64,000 bases of DNA from Entomortierella parvispora (lineage: Eukaryota > Mortierellomycota > Mortierellomycetes > Mortierellales > Mortierellaceae): positions 992,001-1,056,000 of the forward strand of contig OY752150.1 of assembly GCA_963573315.1 (NCBI GenBank), read 5' to 3'. Below the pieces are notes generated by a model. It saw nothing but the letters and a program-made list of their open reading frames with translations. It was not told where the DNA came from and made no database searches. The position numbers were made by a program, and so were the translations under genes. Below are positions 10,748-21,425 of this stretch, piece by piece. Position 1 is the first letter of the stretch; each line of letters opens with the position of its first letter.

Positions 10748-13567
10748 TTACAATGGCGCTCGTTGTGCTACCAAGATATAGTAATCGATATAAGACTCGT
10801 TCTCCACACATTCTCGGATCCAGCTCTGTACCATTCCATCAAACGCCTTCTGGGACCCTCCGCTTCGACTGTTGCCTATCTCATCCATTAGCAAGGCCGA
10901 CTGAAGGTTTTGAAAGATCAGTACCATGTTCTCGGCCATGGCTTGTCCCACACGACCACCCCAGCCGACCGGGATCGACAGACGTTCGATCTTGACGTTC
11001 TGGAACCCAATGTCTTCCGACTCACATAGCCGCTTCATCTTCTCTCCCGCAAAATCAAAGTCCAGCCCGCGCTCTTCCTGTAACAATCGGGAGCACCATC
11101 GCATTACCTCTCTTGTGCGAGCTCCTGCACGATGGACACGCATACAGGGCTCAAAGAGCTCAATCCATCCTCCAGGCTTCATCACTCGCTTCAGTTCCTT
11201 CAAGGCCACGGGCCAATCATCGACCGTTAATCCCAAGTAGAGAAACCGTTGAAAGACGAAATCAAAATATTGATTTGGGAAAGAAAGTCGTGTCAACAGA
11301 TTTGACTGAGTGAAGAGACAATTGCTTGGGACGGGTTGTTGGGCGCTTGGGAATAATTCTGGATTGATGTCGATTCCATACACAGTCGCATTGGGGAACT
11401 CTCGGGCCATCTCCTGTTACAATCAAGGTGAGCGGAAAAGTGGGTCAGCAATTGGACAACTTTTACAATTACCGTTGGGCAATGGCTATCATCCTACCAT
11501 TGTCCATTCACCTAAACCACAACCAGAGTCTAGGATGCGACTGATATCATATCGAAGAGGAGCATGAGAATTGCCACCTCCGATGTATTTCCACAGTGCA
11601 TGCTGCCCCTTCTGACTACATAACAGAAAAAGAAAGGAAGTGATGAGTAAACAAAAAGAGAAATAATGAATGAACCAATCAATATACATGTTGCTTCCTA
11701 CCTGTCCTGGATGTCAAAACTGATTGTCGACAGACTCAAAGTGCTAAAGCGTCTCCGCTCAGCCATCCACTCCAGGTTTGGTGGGGGGCGCCTCCGGGGG
11801 CTTCGCTTTTCGGGCATGGTCGATACTACTTCCAAATCATTACCAGTAGGATCGGAAGTGGACAGCAGTTTCGTTCGCTGGATAAGATCCGACTCGGAAT
11901 CACCCGTCTCCGAATCTGACAACGAGTCCAGATCGTCATCCTCATCCTCTTCAAGAGACTCTATCAGTGATAGCCCCTGTGGATGATTACCAAGTAAGGA
12001 TCGAAGAGAAGACAGAGTCGAACTTGGGCGATGATGAAGAGGTCCCGAGGATGTTCCAGCTCCAGAAATCACTGCGGGCCCACTGGTATCTTCACCCTGA
12101 GATGGTTGTTGCTGCTCCAAGCAAGATCCAGAAGGCGGTGACCCTGAAGGCGGGTGTGAAGCACAAGAAGGAGATGTGGCGGAACTAGTGCCGGGTGGAG
12201 AGGAGAGGATTGTAAGCGGGGTGTTGATCTTGGACCGCGACATGACGAGTTTGCCAACAGGCGCTTCCTTGGGTATCGAGTGCTGCGGAGGGGCAGCCAG
12301 GTGAACAACATGTCCAAAGTGAGAGTCTGATGTCTTCCTGATTCCTGTGGCAGAGCTCTGCTCAGGCTGACTCAGTCCCCTTGAACGCACGCCAGGGATG
12401 GGCGCAGACGCAAACGTCTGCAGTCTCGAACTTGGTCCGTTGGAGCTATTGCTCTCAGCGTCAAGGCTCGATCTCTTCCACTCTGCTCCCGTATTGCTTG
12501 AAGAGGCAGAACGGGGGACGGCTGATGTGGAGGAGCTGTGACTGACACCGCCTCGGCTGGCAGGCATCGGCCCATTGATCGGCCCATTGTGTGAACTAGT
12601 GCTCAGTGAACGTGCACCTAAACTGGGCGACATTGTCGAGGTCGTCGGTATAGACGGGCTAGTGGCAGCGGCTGTCGTGGACGATGGCGACATGACAGGA
12701 GCACTGGGATAGCCAGTCATATTGCGGCAAGTGTTATTTACCACTTTGACCGTTGTCCCTGGAAGCTGGTAGTATTGGTGATTGTGGAAGTTGTACTGGT
12801 GGATCATGTGGCTGGAAGACCGCATCGGCTTTTGTCGTAACCAGTCCTTGGCCTCGGGAGATGTTCCTAAGAGCGCGGGATCGACATAGAGCTGCTGCTG
12901 ATGTTCAGAGCCGCGACGAACAGGGACAAAGGCTGATGGCGAGGATGGGCTCTTTCCGTCGTGTGTCTCGATTGATGTTGTTGCTGTTTTGGGGTTGGCT
13001 GTTATTGCGGGTGATATTATGGACGATGATGTGGAGGCGGCAGCGTGGGACTCGGTGCCGTGGATATGCCACTGCTGTCTCTGCTGCGGGATGACAATGG
13101 GCGAAGACCGGTTCTGGCCCATGACCGGTGGGCTGATGTTGCTAAACTGCTGGCTGTATGTGCTCTGGTGCTGCAGAGATCGGCTCCCCGTTTGCTCTCC
13201 ACGAGGCAAGACTTCGTCCCGATCATCATGACTGAATCTGGAACTCAAATATGCAGGGGCGTCGCTATGGTAGGTTGCGGACGTTGGAGTTGTGGCTGAG
13301 GATGGGCTCGAGAACGACGGCGAGGAGGGGCTATTAGGGGACAGGTCGGCCATGCGACTGCCACTGTTACTGCTACTGTTAACGTAGTACTCCAGAGGGT
13401 CCTGCGTGCCATACCGTGTTGAGGACTTTTGTCGATGTATTAAGAAGCCGTTTTGTTGAAGAGGTTGATCAAGGGGGTGAATGCCATATCCGTTGTTGGC
13501 GTGGTTGGCTCGAAGATGGTAAGGCTGTTGGATATGAAGCTGCGGTTGCTGTTGTCGCTGCTGTTGT

Positions 13568-13608
<41 letters not shown>

Positions 13609-13698
13609 CTTCCTGTGCCTTTCGGAGATCTTTTTCTTTGCGCGCTGCATCAGCAGTTCGTTGACCTTTTCGTGGTCTGAGCTTGATACGTTTCCCAT
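10748..13698 (-). CDS. SAM-dependent methyltransferase with long disordered polyQ N-terminus and myristoylation signal
   Basis: Predicted class I methyltransferase; substrate unknown. CDS complement(join(10748..11413,11498..11615,11702..13698)), 926 aa. Residues 1-665 (exon 1) are Ser/Pro/Gln-rich and probably disordered, with a polyglutamine tract near residues 30-55. The Rossmann domain begins in exon 2 with motif I RILDSGCGLGEWTM and continues in exon 3 with VYGIDINPE (acidic loop), FDFVFQRFLY and LKRVMKPGGWIELFEP (post-I and motif III region). The start is MGNVSSSDHE, which fits the MGxxxS N-myristoylation consensus, so membrane attachment is inferred. All junctions are phase-exact (AG|T, then a clean codon break). 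Residues near 600-625 are strongly acidic. Nothing nearby suggests the substrate. It might act on a small molecule or a protein; motif I alone does not decide. Confidence 0.9.
13547..13612 (-). repeat. CAG/CAA repeat encoding polyglutamine in the methyltransferase
   Basis: A trinucleotide tract in frame with the gene gives about 17 consecutive Gln, then a broken Gln run. It mixes CAG and CAA codons. Confidence 0.85.
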
Positions 13699-16541
13699 GG
13701 GTGCAAGAAGTGAATGAACGAATGTAAGAGTGCAATGAATAAACGTTTTTGTGTGGAGTGAAAAAGAAGAGATGCAGAGAATGAGAGAATGACGTGCAAC
13801 TGGGATGCGAGTGGGGAAGAGAGATGCACGTTGAGGCTGGGGAGAAGGAGAACAGAAGACAAGGGAGGAGGAGGAGAAAAGAGGGGCGATGAAAAAAACG
13901 TGGCCATGAAGAAAGAGGGGGGAAAGGGGCGGAGAAAATGAACGTGGGGGGCGCGAGGAGTGCTTGTGTGGGGAAAGAGAGCGAGAGGGATTGCACCGCC
14001 TGTTTTTTTTTTTTTTTTTTTTGGTCGGTCTTGTTTGCTTCCCACACCGCTGCACTTGGACAGACACCACAAGACACACATCACCTCACCTTACAAAACA
14101 ACAACGACAGCGACAACGACAGCGACAAACAAACAGCAGTGCCGCCGCTCGCTCTCGATGACTGACTGTTCTGCCCGCTTGGCCCCTCTCTCTCGGGAAA
14201 TGAACACTTTCGTGTAAACAAGAGAACAAGGGCAAGGAAGGGTTGGCCATCTTTTGGGGGATGGGTGGGCAAACACATCTGAGCGAACATGGCGGCCCCC
14301 ATCTAGTCTGCTGCAAAAGAGACTAACACGAGCAGTGAAAGATAAGCTCTCCTTTTGGCGCTTGGCGCGATCTTGTCCTCCATTTGAGTACCCCCTGTCC
14401 CTGTGTTTCTTGCCATCTTGCTCTCCTCGCTACCATGTCCGGAGAGAAAAAAGAAGGTGCAGAAGGCGATCGATGGAAAAAAAACCTTGTTTTGTTGCGT
14501 CAAAAGACTCAACACCAACCGACAAGAGAGGTCCATCTGCAAAAAACAAGGAAGGACAAGGTTTGGCTCTCATCAATTCTGAACGCACATCTCTCTTGCG
14601 CGGTTGTGGAGGAAAGGCATCAGCGGAAAAAAAAGAGCAGCAACCCAGTCTCAAAGCCCATCCCTGCATTGCCTCCCTCCCCCCACCAATTGAGGCACTG
14701 TACTGGATCTGATCGGCAAAAGAGACACGAGGAGATCTCCACCTTGCTCTCCTTCAGTGAAAATGAACCCCCTGTTGCTGTTGTTTGTTTGTTTGTTTCT
14801 CTTTTTTCTTCTCGAGCTGCAGGTACTGTAGGACCTCAATTGAGATCACATTCGGACCGTTCCAATACCTAGAATTAATGATCAGGAGAGGAGGGCGATC
14901 TCATCAGTCAACAGCCTTGCCGCAGTTCATTCATTTTTGAAAATCTGGTGGACACACGGTCCCCCAAAGTCGACCATGGGGGCATTGAGAACACGGTAGG
15001 GTTCGAGAGGATAAAGAGCCTGTGATGCGGTTTCTGTACTTTTGGACTGTCACTGTAGACAAAGGTCATATAACTTGCGGTTGGTCCTGTTGCTGCCTTG
15101 TAGCGACTCCCACGGTCCCACAATGCTGCATGTCCACGAAAAACAAGATAGCACGTGGGAACTTTCCTCCCCACGGCTACCCGTCACGTCTTCCTTTCCG
15201 TGGAGATCAATTGCCCGTGCCTGACCTCCATCCTGTCGATCTCTCCAGCGGAGGAAGGAGAGTCGACTTCTATTTGCCGGTGAAACTGAGGAGGATTGGG
15301 TGTGTGACGAAACACCTATTGTGCGCACAATCTTTGCTAGCGCCCGTCTAACTGCATGCGGCCCCTGAAACACCCCTATCAGCAAGTTACAATGACCCAA
15401 GCGCATTCAAAGGCAGACAGTGGCAATCATGATGCAAGTCGGCTATGAGCCAACGGGGAAAAAGAAGCACTTTGCCACCCTGGACAACCCTCGTCTCCTC
15501 CAAACTAACCTTCATTCTATGCGAAAAACACCCTTCTCGCATTCGCACTTGATGACCTGCCTTGTTACTAGTCACTCTACGAAAATCAATCATTTGCTTT
15601 TTCCTGTTTCCCGGAATTTATTGATTATAGTCTAGTCTAAAATGTGCACACAACCCAAGGAGCGGATCGAGAGTCGTCGTATGGATTAATGGGAGTCAGA
15701 CCTCGCCTTCCCATAGTAGAGCACAAGCCAAGTCTTAAGCCACAAGTTGTAGATTGCCCGAGTCCAAGTCGAGTGGAACTGAGACCAGTTAACAAATCAT
15801 GTTGTCTACGACGGCGGCAGGACAGCCTTACCTTGAATCTAACCCATCTAACCCACCTCCCCCAGCAGACACTCAAGGCTGAAGATGCGATCAAGGCAGA
15901 CTAGGGAAGCTATTATTAGGGGTCCTTGTTTGTTCCGATTGTTCTTGATGTTCAATTTGCGGGTCTAGGGGAAACTCCCTTTTCGGTACATTGAATGGAG
16001 CTTTCAGGCAAGGTGCAAGGATATCCTAAATAAAGAACCAACCAGACAGACCAACTGACAGGGACAGAGCGTGCCCTGACGGAGGAATTGAGCCCCGATG
16101 TGCTTTACCGGGGAATCTCTGGAAGGTGCCTTCGCATTTTTTAACGTTCATCCTTTTGCCACCGCCAAACGCCCCTATTACTTTTCTGTTTGTTCTGTTG
16201 GATGGTGGGGATGGTCTCTTAGCAACCATAAATATGAGCAGCTCTCACTCGTACTCCTTGTTGATCACCCTCATCTTTGTCTTCTTTCTCCAGTGTCCAT
16301 CTTCTCTGGAGTCTTGTCCATTCGCTTTCTGTATAAATACTCCTTGTTCCTTGCACCCAGCATTGAAAAACTTACTCACCCGTCCAGCCCCTTCTTTCGC
16401 CTCTACCTTGAAGAAAGAACGACCTACAGTCCCCTTCCAGACAACACCAACAGCACCTCAACAACCAACGCCGCCTGCCATCTTTTCCACCACCATTCTC
16501 TAAAACACCACTCATATCCGTTCAATTGTTCATAATCAATC
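13699..16541. other. Divergent intergenic region (methyltransferase / chitin deacetylase)
   Basis: 2.8 kb. A T run at 14002-14022, a CAACGACAG-type short tandem near 14099-14127, and a T(G/T) repeat near 14780. No open frame matches a family known to me. Confidence 0.55.
16332..16339 (+). promoter_or_regulatory. TATA box of the chitin deacetylase gene
   Basis: TATAAATA about 200 bp before the start codon, ahead of a C/A-rich leader. Confidence 0.6.
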
Positions 16542-17604
16542 ATGAAGTTCCCTACTCTCTTTTCTGTTGCCACCCTCTTCCTTGCAGCCTCGGTCGCGGC
16601 CATGCCCGATGACCCAGCAAAGATTGACACCTGTATCAAGCCTGGTGTCGTCGCCTTGACCTTTGATGACGGTCCCGGTCTTTACAACACCCAACTGTTG
16701 GCTCTGTTGGCCAGGAAGAACGTCAAGGCCACCTTCTACATCATGTAAGAACGCGTCCCTTTTCACTGTTTTTTGACATCTCTGTTCTGTGACAGTCAAT
16801 TGCAACAACCAACTGACAAAGATCCCTTGGCAACCCCCCCCCCCCGTTCTCAGTGGCAAAAACGCCGCGCAGCCTCAATTCGCGACTGTATTGAAAAATG
16901 TAGTCGATGCCGGCCATCAATTGGCTTCCCACACCTACTCTCACGACAACCTTGACCTCATGGATGTTACCAAGATCCGTGAGGAGATGACTAGCACCTC
17001 CGACCTCATCTTCAATCAGACTGGCCTTCGTGTCGCGTACATGCGTGCGCCTGAGGGTAACTGTCTTACTGAAAAGTGCATCGGTGTCATGAATGAGCTC
17101 AACTTGATTATTTCCCACTGGAATGTGGATACACACGATTGGAAATTCACTAGCCTGACTCCTCAGGCAGCTACCGAGAAGTCTTTGGAGGAGATCAACA
17201 AGGTCGTGATTGCAGAGTCGAACCCAGCCGTGGATTCCTTCATCTTGCTCGAGCACGAGATTCACAAGTTCTCTGTGGAGCTCCTTGCTGAGCGCGTGAT
17301 CGACTCCATCTTGACCAAGGGCTACAAATTCGTGACCATGGAGGAGTGCATCGGCAAGCCCGCTTACTTTGGCGGCAGCATTGCTCCTCCCGCAAGTGGC
17401 ACCTCGGCCTCTGCCTCCGGTGGCGCAAGCTCGACTGTTACCCCTTCTGCCACCGGTGGCGCTAGCAAGCCTGTCGCGTCCCCGACCACCGGTACTGGCC
17501 CCAACATTAGCAACCCTTCCAAGAACACGAGCGCTGCCACTTCTCTCCGGATTGGTGCTTGGGCCTTTGCTTTGGTTTCAATTGTTGGTTACGCGCTGGT
17601 GTAA
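16542..17604 (+). CDS. Chitin/polysaccharide deacetylase (NodB, CE4), probably GPI-anchored
   Basis: Secreted CE4 enzyme that removes N-acetyl groups from chitin to make chitosan in the wall. CDS join(16542..16744,16854..17604), 317 aa; the junction AT|T is exact. Residues 1-20 form a signal peptide. Catalytic motifs: TFDDG (residues 40-44, catalytic base Asp), SHTYSH with metal ligands His94 and His98, RAPEGN, a THDW segment, and a final ILLEHE motif carrying the last His. After the catalytic domain comes a Ser/Thr/Gly/Ala-rich linker, then a hydrophobic C-terminus ending GYALV, consistent with GPI addition. The 109-bp intron ends in a run of 12 C before the acceptor. The short linker fits wall- or membrane-bound CDA rather than a soluble form. 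Confidence 0.95.
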
Positions 17605-18157
17605 CAAAACAGCTCAAAGCTGCGGTCTCGCCTCCCTACACACCATCTATAATATTTATATACCATTCAGCAGGGAAACTTCTCCATCCTATCCATCCTT
17701 ACCTTCATTTAGAACAATAAATGAACCTGCACATTCCAGGCGCACCAGCAAGTACCTCTAGTTGTCCCAATATAAAGAAGTCGCGCCTCATGTCTGACGT
17801 CGGGAGATCATGGCGTACTCGTGTCACAATTAGTAAATTTCATTTCGCTTGTTGTTGTGGTTTGAAGGCTGACCGTCCTCCTTGGCTCACATGAGCGAGC
17901 GGGACTTTTCTTTGTGTGTGTGCCCAGGGAATGAGGCGATTATGGCACCAACGTCTGCAGTGCAGAGTGTGTATTGCAGTACTGTTCTGAGACTAGCCTC
18001 CGGTAACATGCATCTGCCCTTTTGTTAATCCTCTTTCCCATTCCTCGATCCATTTCCTCTCGAATGCCTGCTCACCATTGACATTCACCTTTGTCTATTC
18101 CCTCCCTTTTTTTTCTGTCCTTTTGCCCACGCTTCCCTAGGATACATTAAACATACC
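17605..18157. other. Intergenic spacer between chitin deacetylase and the KRE9-like gene
   Basis: About 550 bp with no open frame of note. T- and C-rich before 18122, probably the promoter and leader of the next gene. The first copy of the 69-bp duplication starts at 18123. Confidence 0.6.
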
Positions 18158-18260
18158 ATGACCAAGACTCAGGAACAGACCAAACAGCAAATTGCCCACG
18201 CTTCCCTAGGATACATTAAACATACCATGACCAAGACTCAGGAACAGACCAAACAGCAAA
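18123..18260 (+). repeat. Perfect 69-bp tandem duplication containing a start codon
   Basis: Copy 1 is 18123..18191 and copy 2 is 18192..18260, identical by eye. 69 bp is 23 codons, so the frame is kept. Each copy holds an ATG (18158 and 18227) with the same upstream context. Confidence 0.95.
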
Positions 18261-19177
18261 GACAGCCTCTCTCTTTCTGCTCCCCTTTCCCTTCTGGGTT
18301 ATTGGTCATTCTTCTCGTCCTCCTCGCTACCATCTCTACTCCAGTCCAAGCCGATGGTACCTATTCCTTTCAGTTGCCTACGGCCGTCACCGTTTGGACA
18401 GCCGGGCAAGTGGGTGTTATCTCCATCTCCTCGACCGACAAAGCAACCCTGACCACCAAGCCCACAGACCGGCTTCTCACCATCACACTGCGACAAACCA
18501 CAAGTTTCCTTTCGTCGAAGCAAGTGGCGGTGATTCAGGATCGGCTCCAATTGCTGGTCCCTGCAGACAGCACGCAGACAGAAGTCTCGGCCACAATCAG
18601 CGACTGGATAGTGCCAGACAACATCCCACCTGGGTCATCATACTTTGTTCGGCTCGTACGAGCCAAGACGTCTGGTTTTGATATTATCCCTCTCACAAAA
18701 GACTCCCCGAGTTTTCAGATCGTGGCGTCAACAGTTCCTCCAGTTCCTTCAGGTACGTGTTGAAGTGACACGGTTTACACAGTCTTGCTTTTTTGCTATA
18801 ATAATCTATTTATATCTATCTGCATGACATTGTTAGCCTCCAGTCTTCCTACGGCCACGACACCGCCTTCCAACTCGACAATACTCCCAACAATAATGTC
18901 CACAACCACCACGGCCGCCACTTCGCCAACAGCCTCATCGTTACCTCCAGGGACGACATGTGACGATATCCGACAACAATGTGTTGCCCAATCTTTGATA
19001 TTTGTTGATACAGTTCCAGGGACTCTTTGTCATTGTGGAGCACCTTTGATCATTCCCAACATCGTAGCCAGTCTTGGGGCTCGTTCCTTGCAAAAGATGG
19101 ACAGTTCTGTAGTGGCATGCCTCTTCAGCGTCGTCGCTTCGACTCATTTCCTCATTTCCGCACTGAAACCCCAATAA
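18158..19177 (+). CDS. KRE9/KNH-type Ser/Thr-rich GPI-anchored surface protein
   Basis: Cell-surface glycoprotein with the fungal Kre9/Knh1-like N-terminal beta domain, linked in yeast to beta-1,6-glucan assembly. CDS join(18158..18752,18837..19177), 311 aa; from the second ATG (18227) it is 288 aa. The second ATG puts the hydrophobic stretch LLVILLVLLATISTPVQA at a normal signal-peptide position, so 18227 is probably the functional or ancestral start. The first adds 23 residues from the tandem duplication. The domain runs from TVWTAGQVGVISIS to SSYFVRLVRAK, with the SDWIVP segment before the last strand. Exon 2 encodes a Thr/Ser/Pro linker, a small Cys group (TCDDIRQQC and LCHCG) and a hydrophobic C-terminus compatible with GPI anchoring. 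The junction G|CC is exact. Confidence 0.82.
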
Positions 19178-19211
19178 TTACAATAAATATCTTCATATTA
19201 TCGTTGAGGAT

Positions 19212-19213
<2 letters not shown>

Positions 19214-19242
<29 letters not shown>
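19214..19242 (+). repeat. Run of 29 T
   Basis: Homopolymer just 3' of the KRE9-like gene, between two facing genes. It is a likely assembly or length-variation hotspot. Confidence 0.9.
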
Positions 19243-19418
19243 GAGGATAAAAAGAGAGGAGGACGAAGGCAGTTCAGGAGAACAGTATAACTAGATTAAG
19301 GTCATAAGTGTTGGCGAGGATATCGAGGTTGTGTGCGTGTGTGTGGGGGGGGGAGTTAAGAGTGTGTGTTCATGAGTGCTCCAAGCAAGGCCAGCATGTG
19401 GATCACTTCATCTCTCTT

Positions 19419-20738
19419 TTACTTTTGAGGAGAAGGAACGTAGGTGACAGTCTCGTTCGGGTAAGGAGCAGGCTGTGCGTAGCCGTAGCTCTGTGGCTGT
19501 CCCGGGTATGGCGAGGCAGGCGCGACCGAGGGAGTCTGGGCTGGTTGGGAGTAAGGGGAATTGTTGACAATGGAGGGCGAAGGATACGCGGGGGCCGCAA
19601 ACGTAGTGTTGGCAGGGGGTGCATAGCCCATAGGAGGCTGTTGATCTTTGGAAGGACCATAGCCTGGCTGACCGTAGGCGTCGTAAGGCTGAGGGGGAGG
19701 ATATGAAGCATATTGAGGTTGTGGGACAGCCGCCGCCACCTGAGGTTGAGCCTCATTATCACGACTGGGAATGACCGTGGTCACCACCATCGGACCACCC
19801 ATCATGGCCAGTCGCTGACGGCGACGGCGGAGACAGATCAAGACGATGCAGATCAGCAGAAGTACGCCCCCGGCCACGCCACCGGTCCAATAATAATTAC
19901 TAGAGCAGGTGAAATCCGAGGTACAATGGGATCCGCCGTTGCAGTAGTACCTGAATAACAAAATGTGGGAAAGAGGTGAGTTTTTCCATTCACGTTTGCA
20001 TGTTGTTGTTGAGGGAAAGAGTAAACAAGAAACAACAAAAAGAGTGGATGAACGCCGATTAGATGAGATAGACTGGCGTCTTTTTTGCATAGAGACAAGT
20101 GAAAGAGAGTCCAGAACCAAAAAAGGAGTCTGTCCTTATTTGCTTTTGAGTTCGCCAACTAAGAGGGTCATCAGGACAAGAATTGACTGAATGGGTCGGA
20201 GGAAGAAAACGCACTGCCTCAATCGCGGACGCTCTCGACCCTGTCCATTAGTCTGTTATAGACCATGTACTCTTCCTCCCTAAACCGAGCCTCCGTTCAT
20301 TTTCCACTCCGAGATTAGCGCTCTCACTCTCTCTCTCTCTCACTTTTCTGACAGGAGGTCTCCTGCGGCAGACGATTTTTTGGGGGGAGGTTGGCGAGGC
20401 TGTGGACTGCGTCAATCAAACGAGCAAAAAAAAAAGTGCGAGGTGAAGTGCTTTACAGCCTTCCCAAAATCATCAACAACACCAAAACTTCTCCATCACG
20501 ACTTTTTCCAGAGAGACAAGGGGTTGTGAAAAAGACATCCAAGGACAAAAAGAGAAATCGAGAAAAAGGCAAGTATTTACGTGGTGCCAGAGAATGGGTC
20601 CGTGTAGCAGAGATCGTAGCGCTTCTCGAGGGAGCGAGTTTGCAGAAAGTGATGGTTGTGAGTAGTAAGGGCGGCGGAGGACACGATTGGGGCCAAGCCC
20701 TGTGCCACGTAGTTGTAGGCGGTCTCGATAAAAGTCAT
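19419..20738 (-). CDS. Small single-pass membrane protein with Cys-rich ectodomain and Pro/Tyr-rich tail (Shisa-like layout)
   Basis: Function unknown. CDS complement(join(19419..19950,20581..20738)), 229 aa; the junction AC|G is exact across a 630-bp intron. Order: a weak N-terminal hydrophobic segment, a dibasic site SLEKR that could be cut by a Kex2-type protease, a short Cys-rich part (Cys at 44, 56, 62, 68), a transmembrane helix near residues 76-93 (GGVAGGVLLLICIVLICL), a stop-transfer RRRRQR, and a cytoplasmic tail rich in Pro, Tyr, Gln and Ala. This resembles Shisa/VOPP-type adaptors in layout only; I saw no true PPxY motif. The start at 20738 is the only ATG in frame near the Cys-rich part. 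A further upstream exon carrying a stronger signal peptide is possible. Confidence 0.72.
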
Positions 20739-21425
20739 TGCCTTCTGGGTGCGCGAAAGAGGGGCGAGGAGGGAAAGGGTGAAGGAAAAGAGGAGAAGTG
20801 AAGAAAAGAAAAGAGAGAAATGAAAGAGAAGGAAGGCGGAATAATGGAGATCTCAGTAGCAGAGCTCTTCGTTCGTCACTGGTACCTAGACGGTACAATT
20901 GTTGACTATCACAAATAAAAGAACCCGGTCCTTTCTCAACAGCTCGCTCGTTATCCAATGGAAGGTATTGGGGCAGTGCAGCTCTTCTCTTGTCGACGTT
21001 CAACCTCAATTCCGCCCGGCTCAGCGAACAGGTGGGTGATGTTCCCCTCTCCTTTTTTTTCTTATCGCGCAGCTCATCTACCTGGAGGCGTAGATTCTCT
21101 CTTTTCCAAAAGCACAAAAGAAAACAAAACAAAAAGACCCAAGATGAACGATCCAGGCTGTCAGAGGAAACACGACCATAGCATCAACCGCACGCGTTCG
21201 AGTCTTTTCTTTGTGCAGGGTCGTTTATGATAAAAATACAGCTTTCCCTGTCTACGAAATGATACTAAAATCACGATTACTAGAGTAGGGGTGAATAGAT
21301 GAAGGCTCTCGTTTTTGCCACCGTTTTTTGTACAACGAAGGGGAATCAGAAGTATCCGGCCCCTCCGTCTTGTGTCTGGAGTTTCGTTGTTTTCAGCTGC
21401 CAGGGGAGGCAGGGCGTTTCTCCAT
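20739..21425. other. Spacer between the Shisa-like gene and the zinc-finger gene
   Basis: About 690 bp serving as promoter of one minus-strand gene and 3' region of the next. No supported gene. Confidence 0.55.

Noticed and set aside
12753-13680. Plus-strand frames with Leu/Val or Cys repeats opposite the polyQ region
   Set aside because: Antisense translations of the CAG/CAA repeat and Ser/Pro-rich arm of the methyltransferase.
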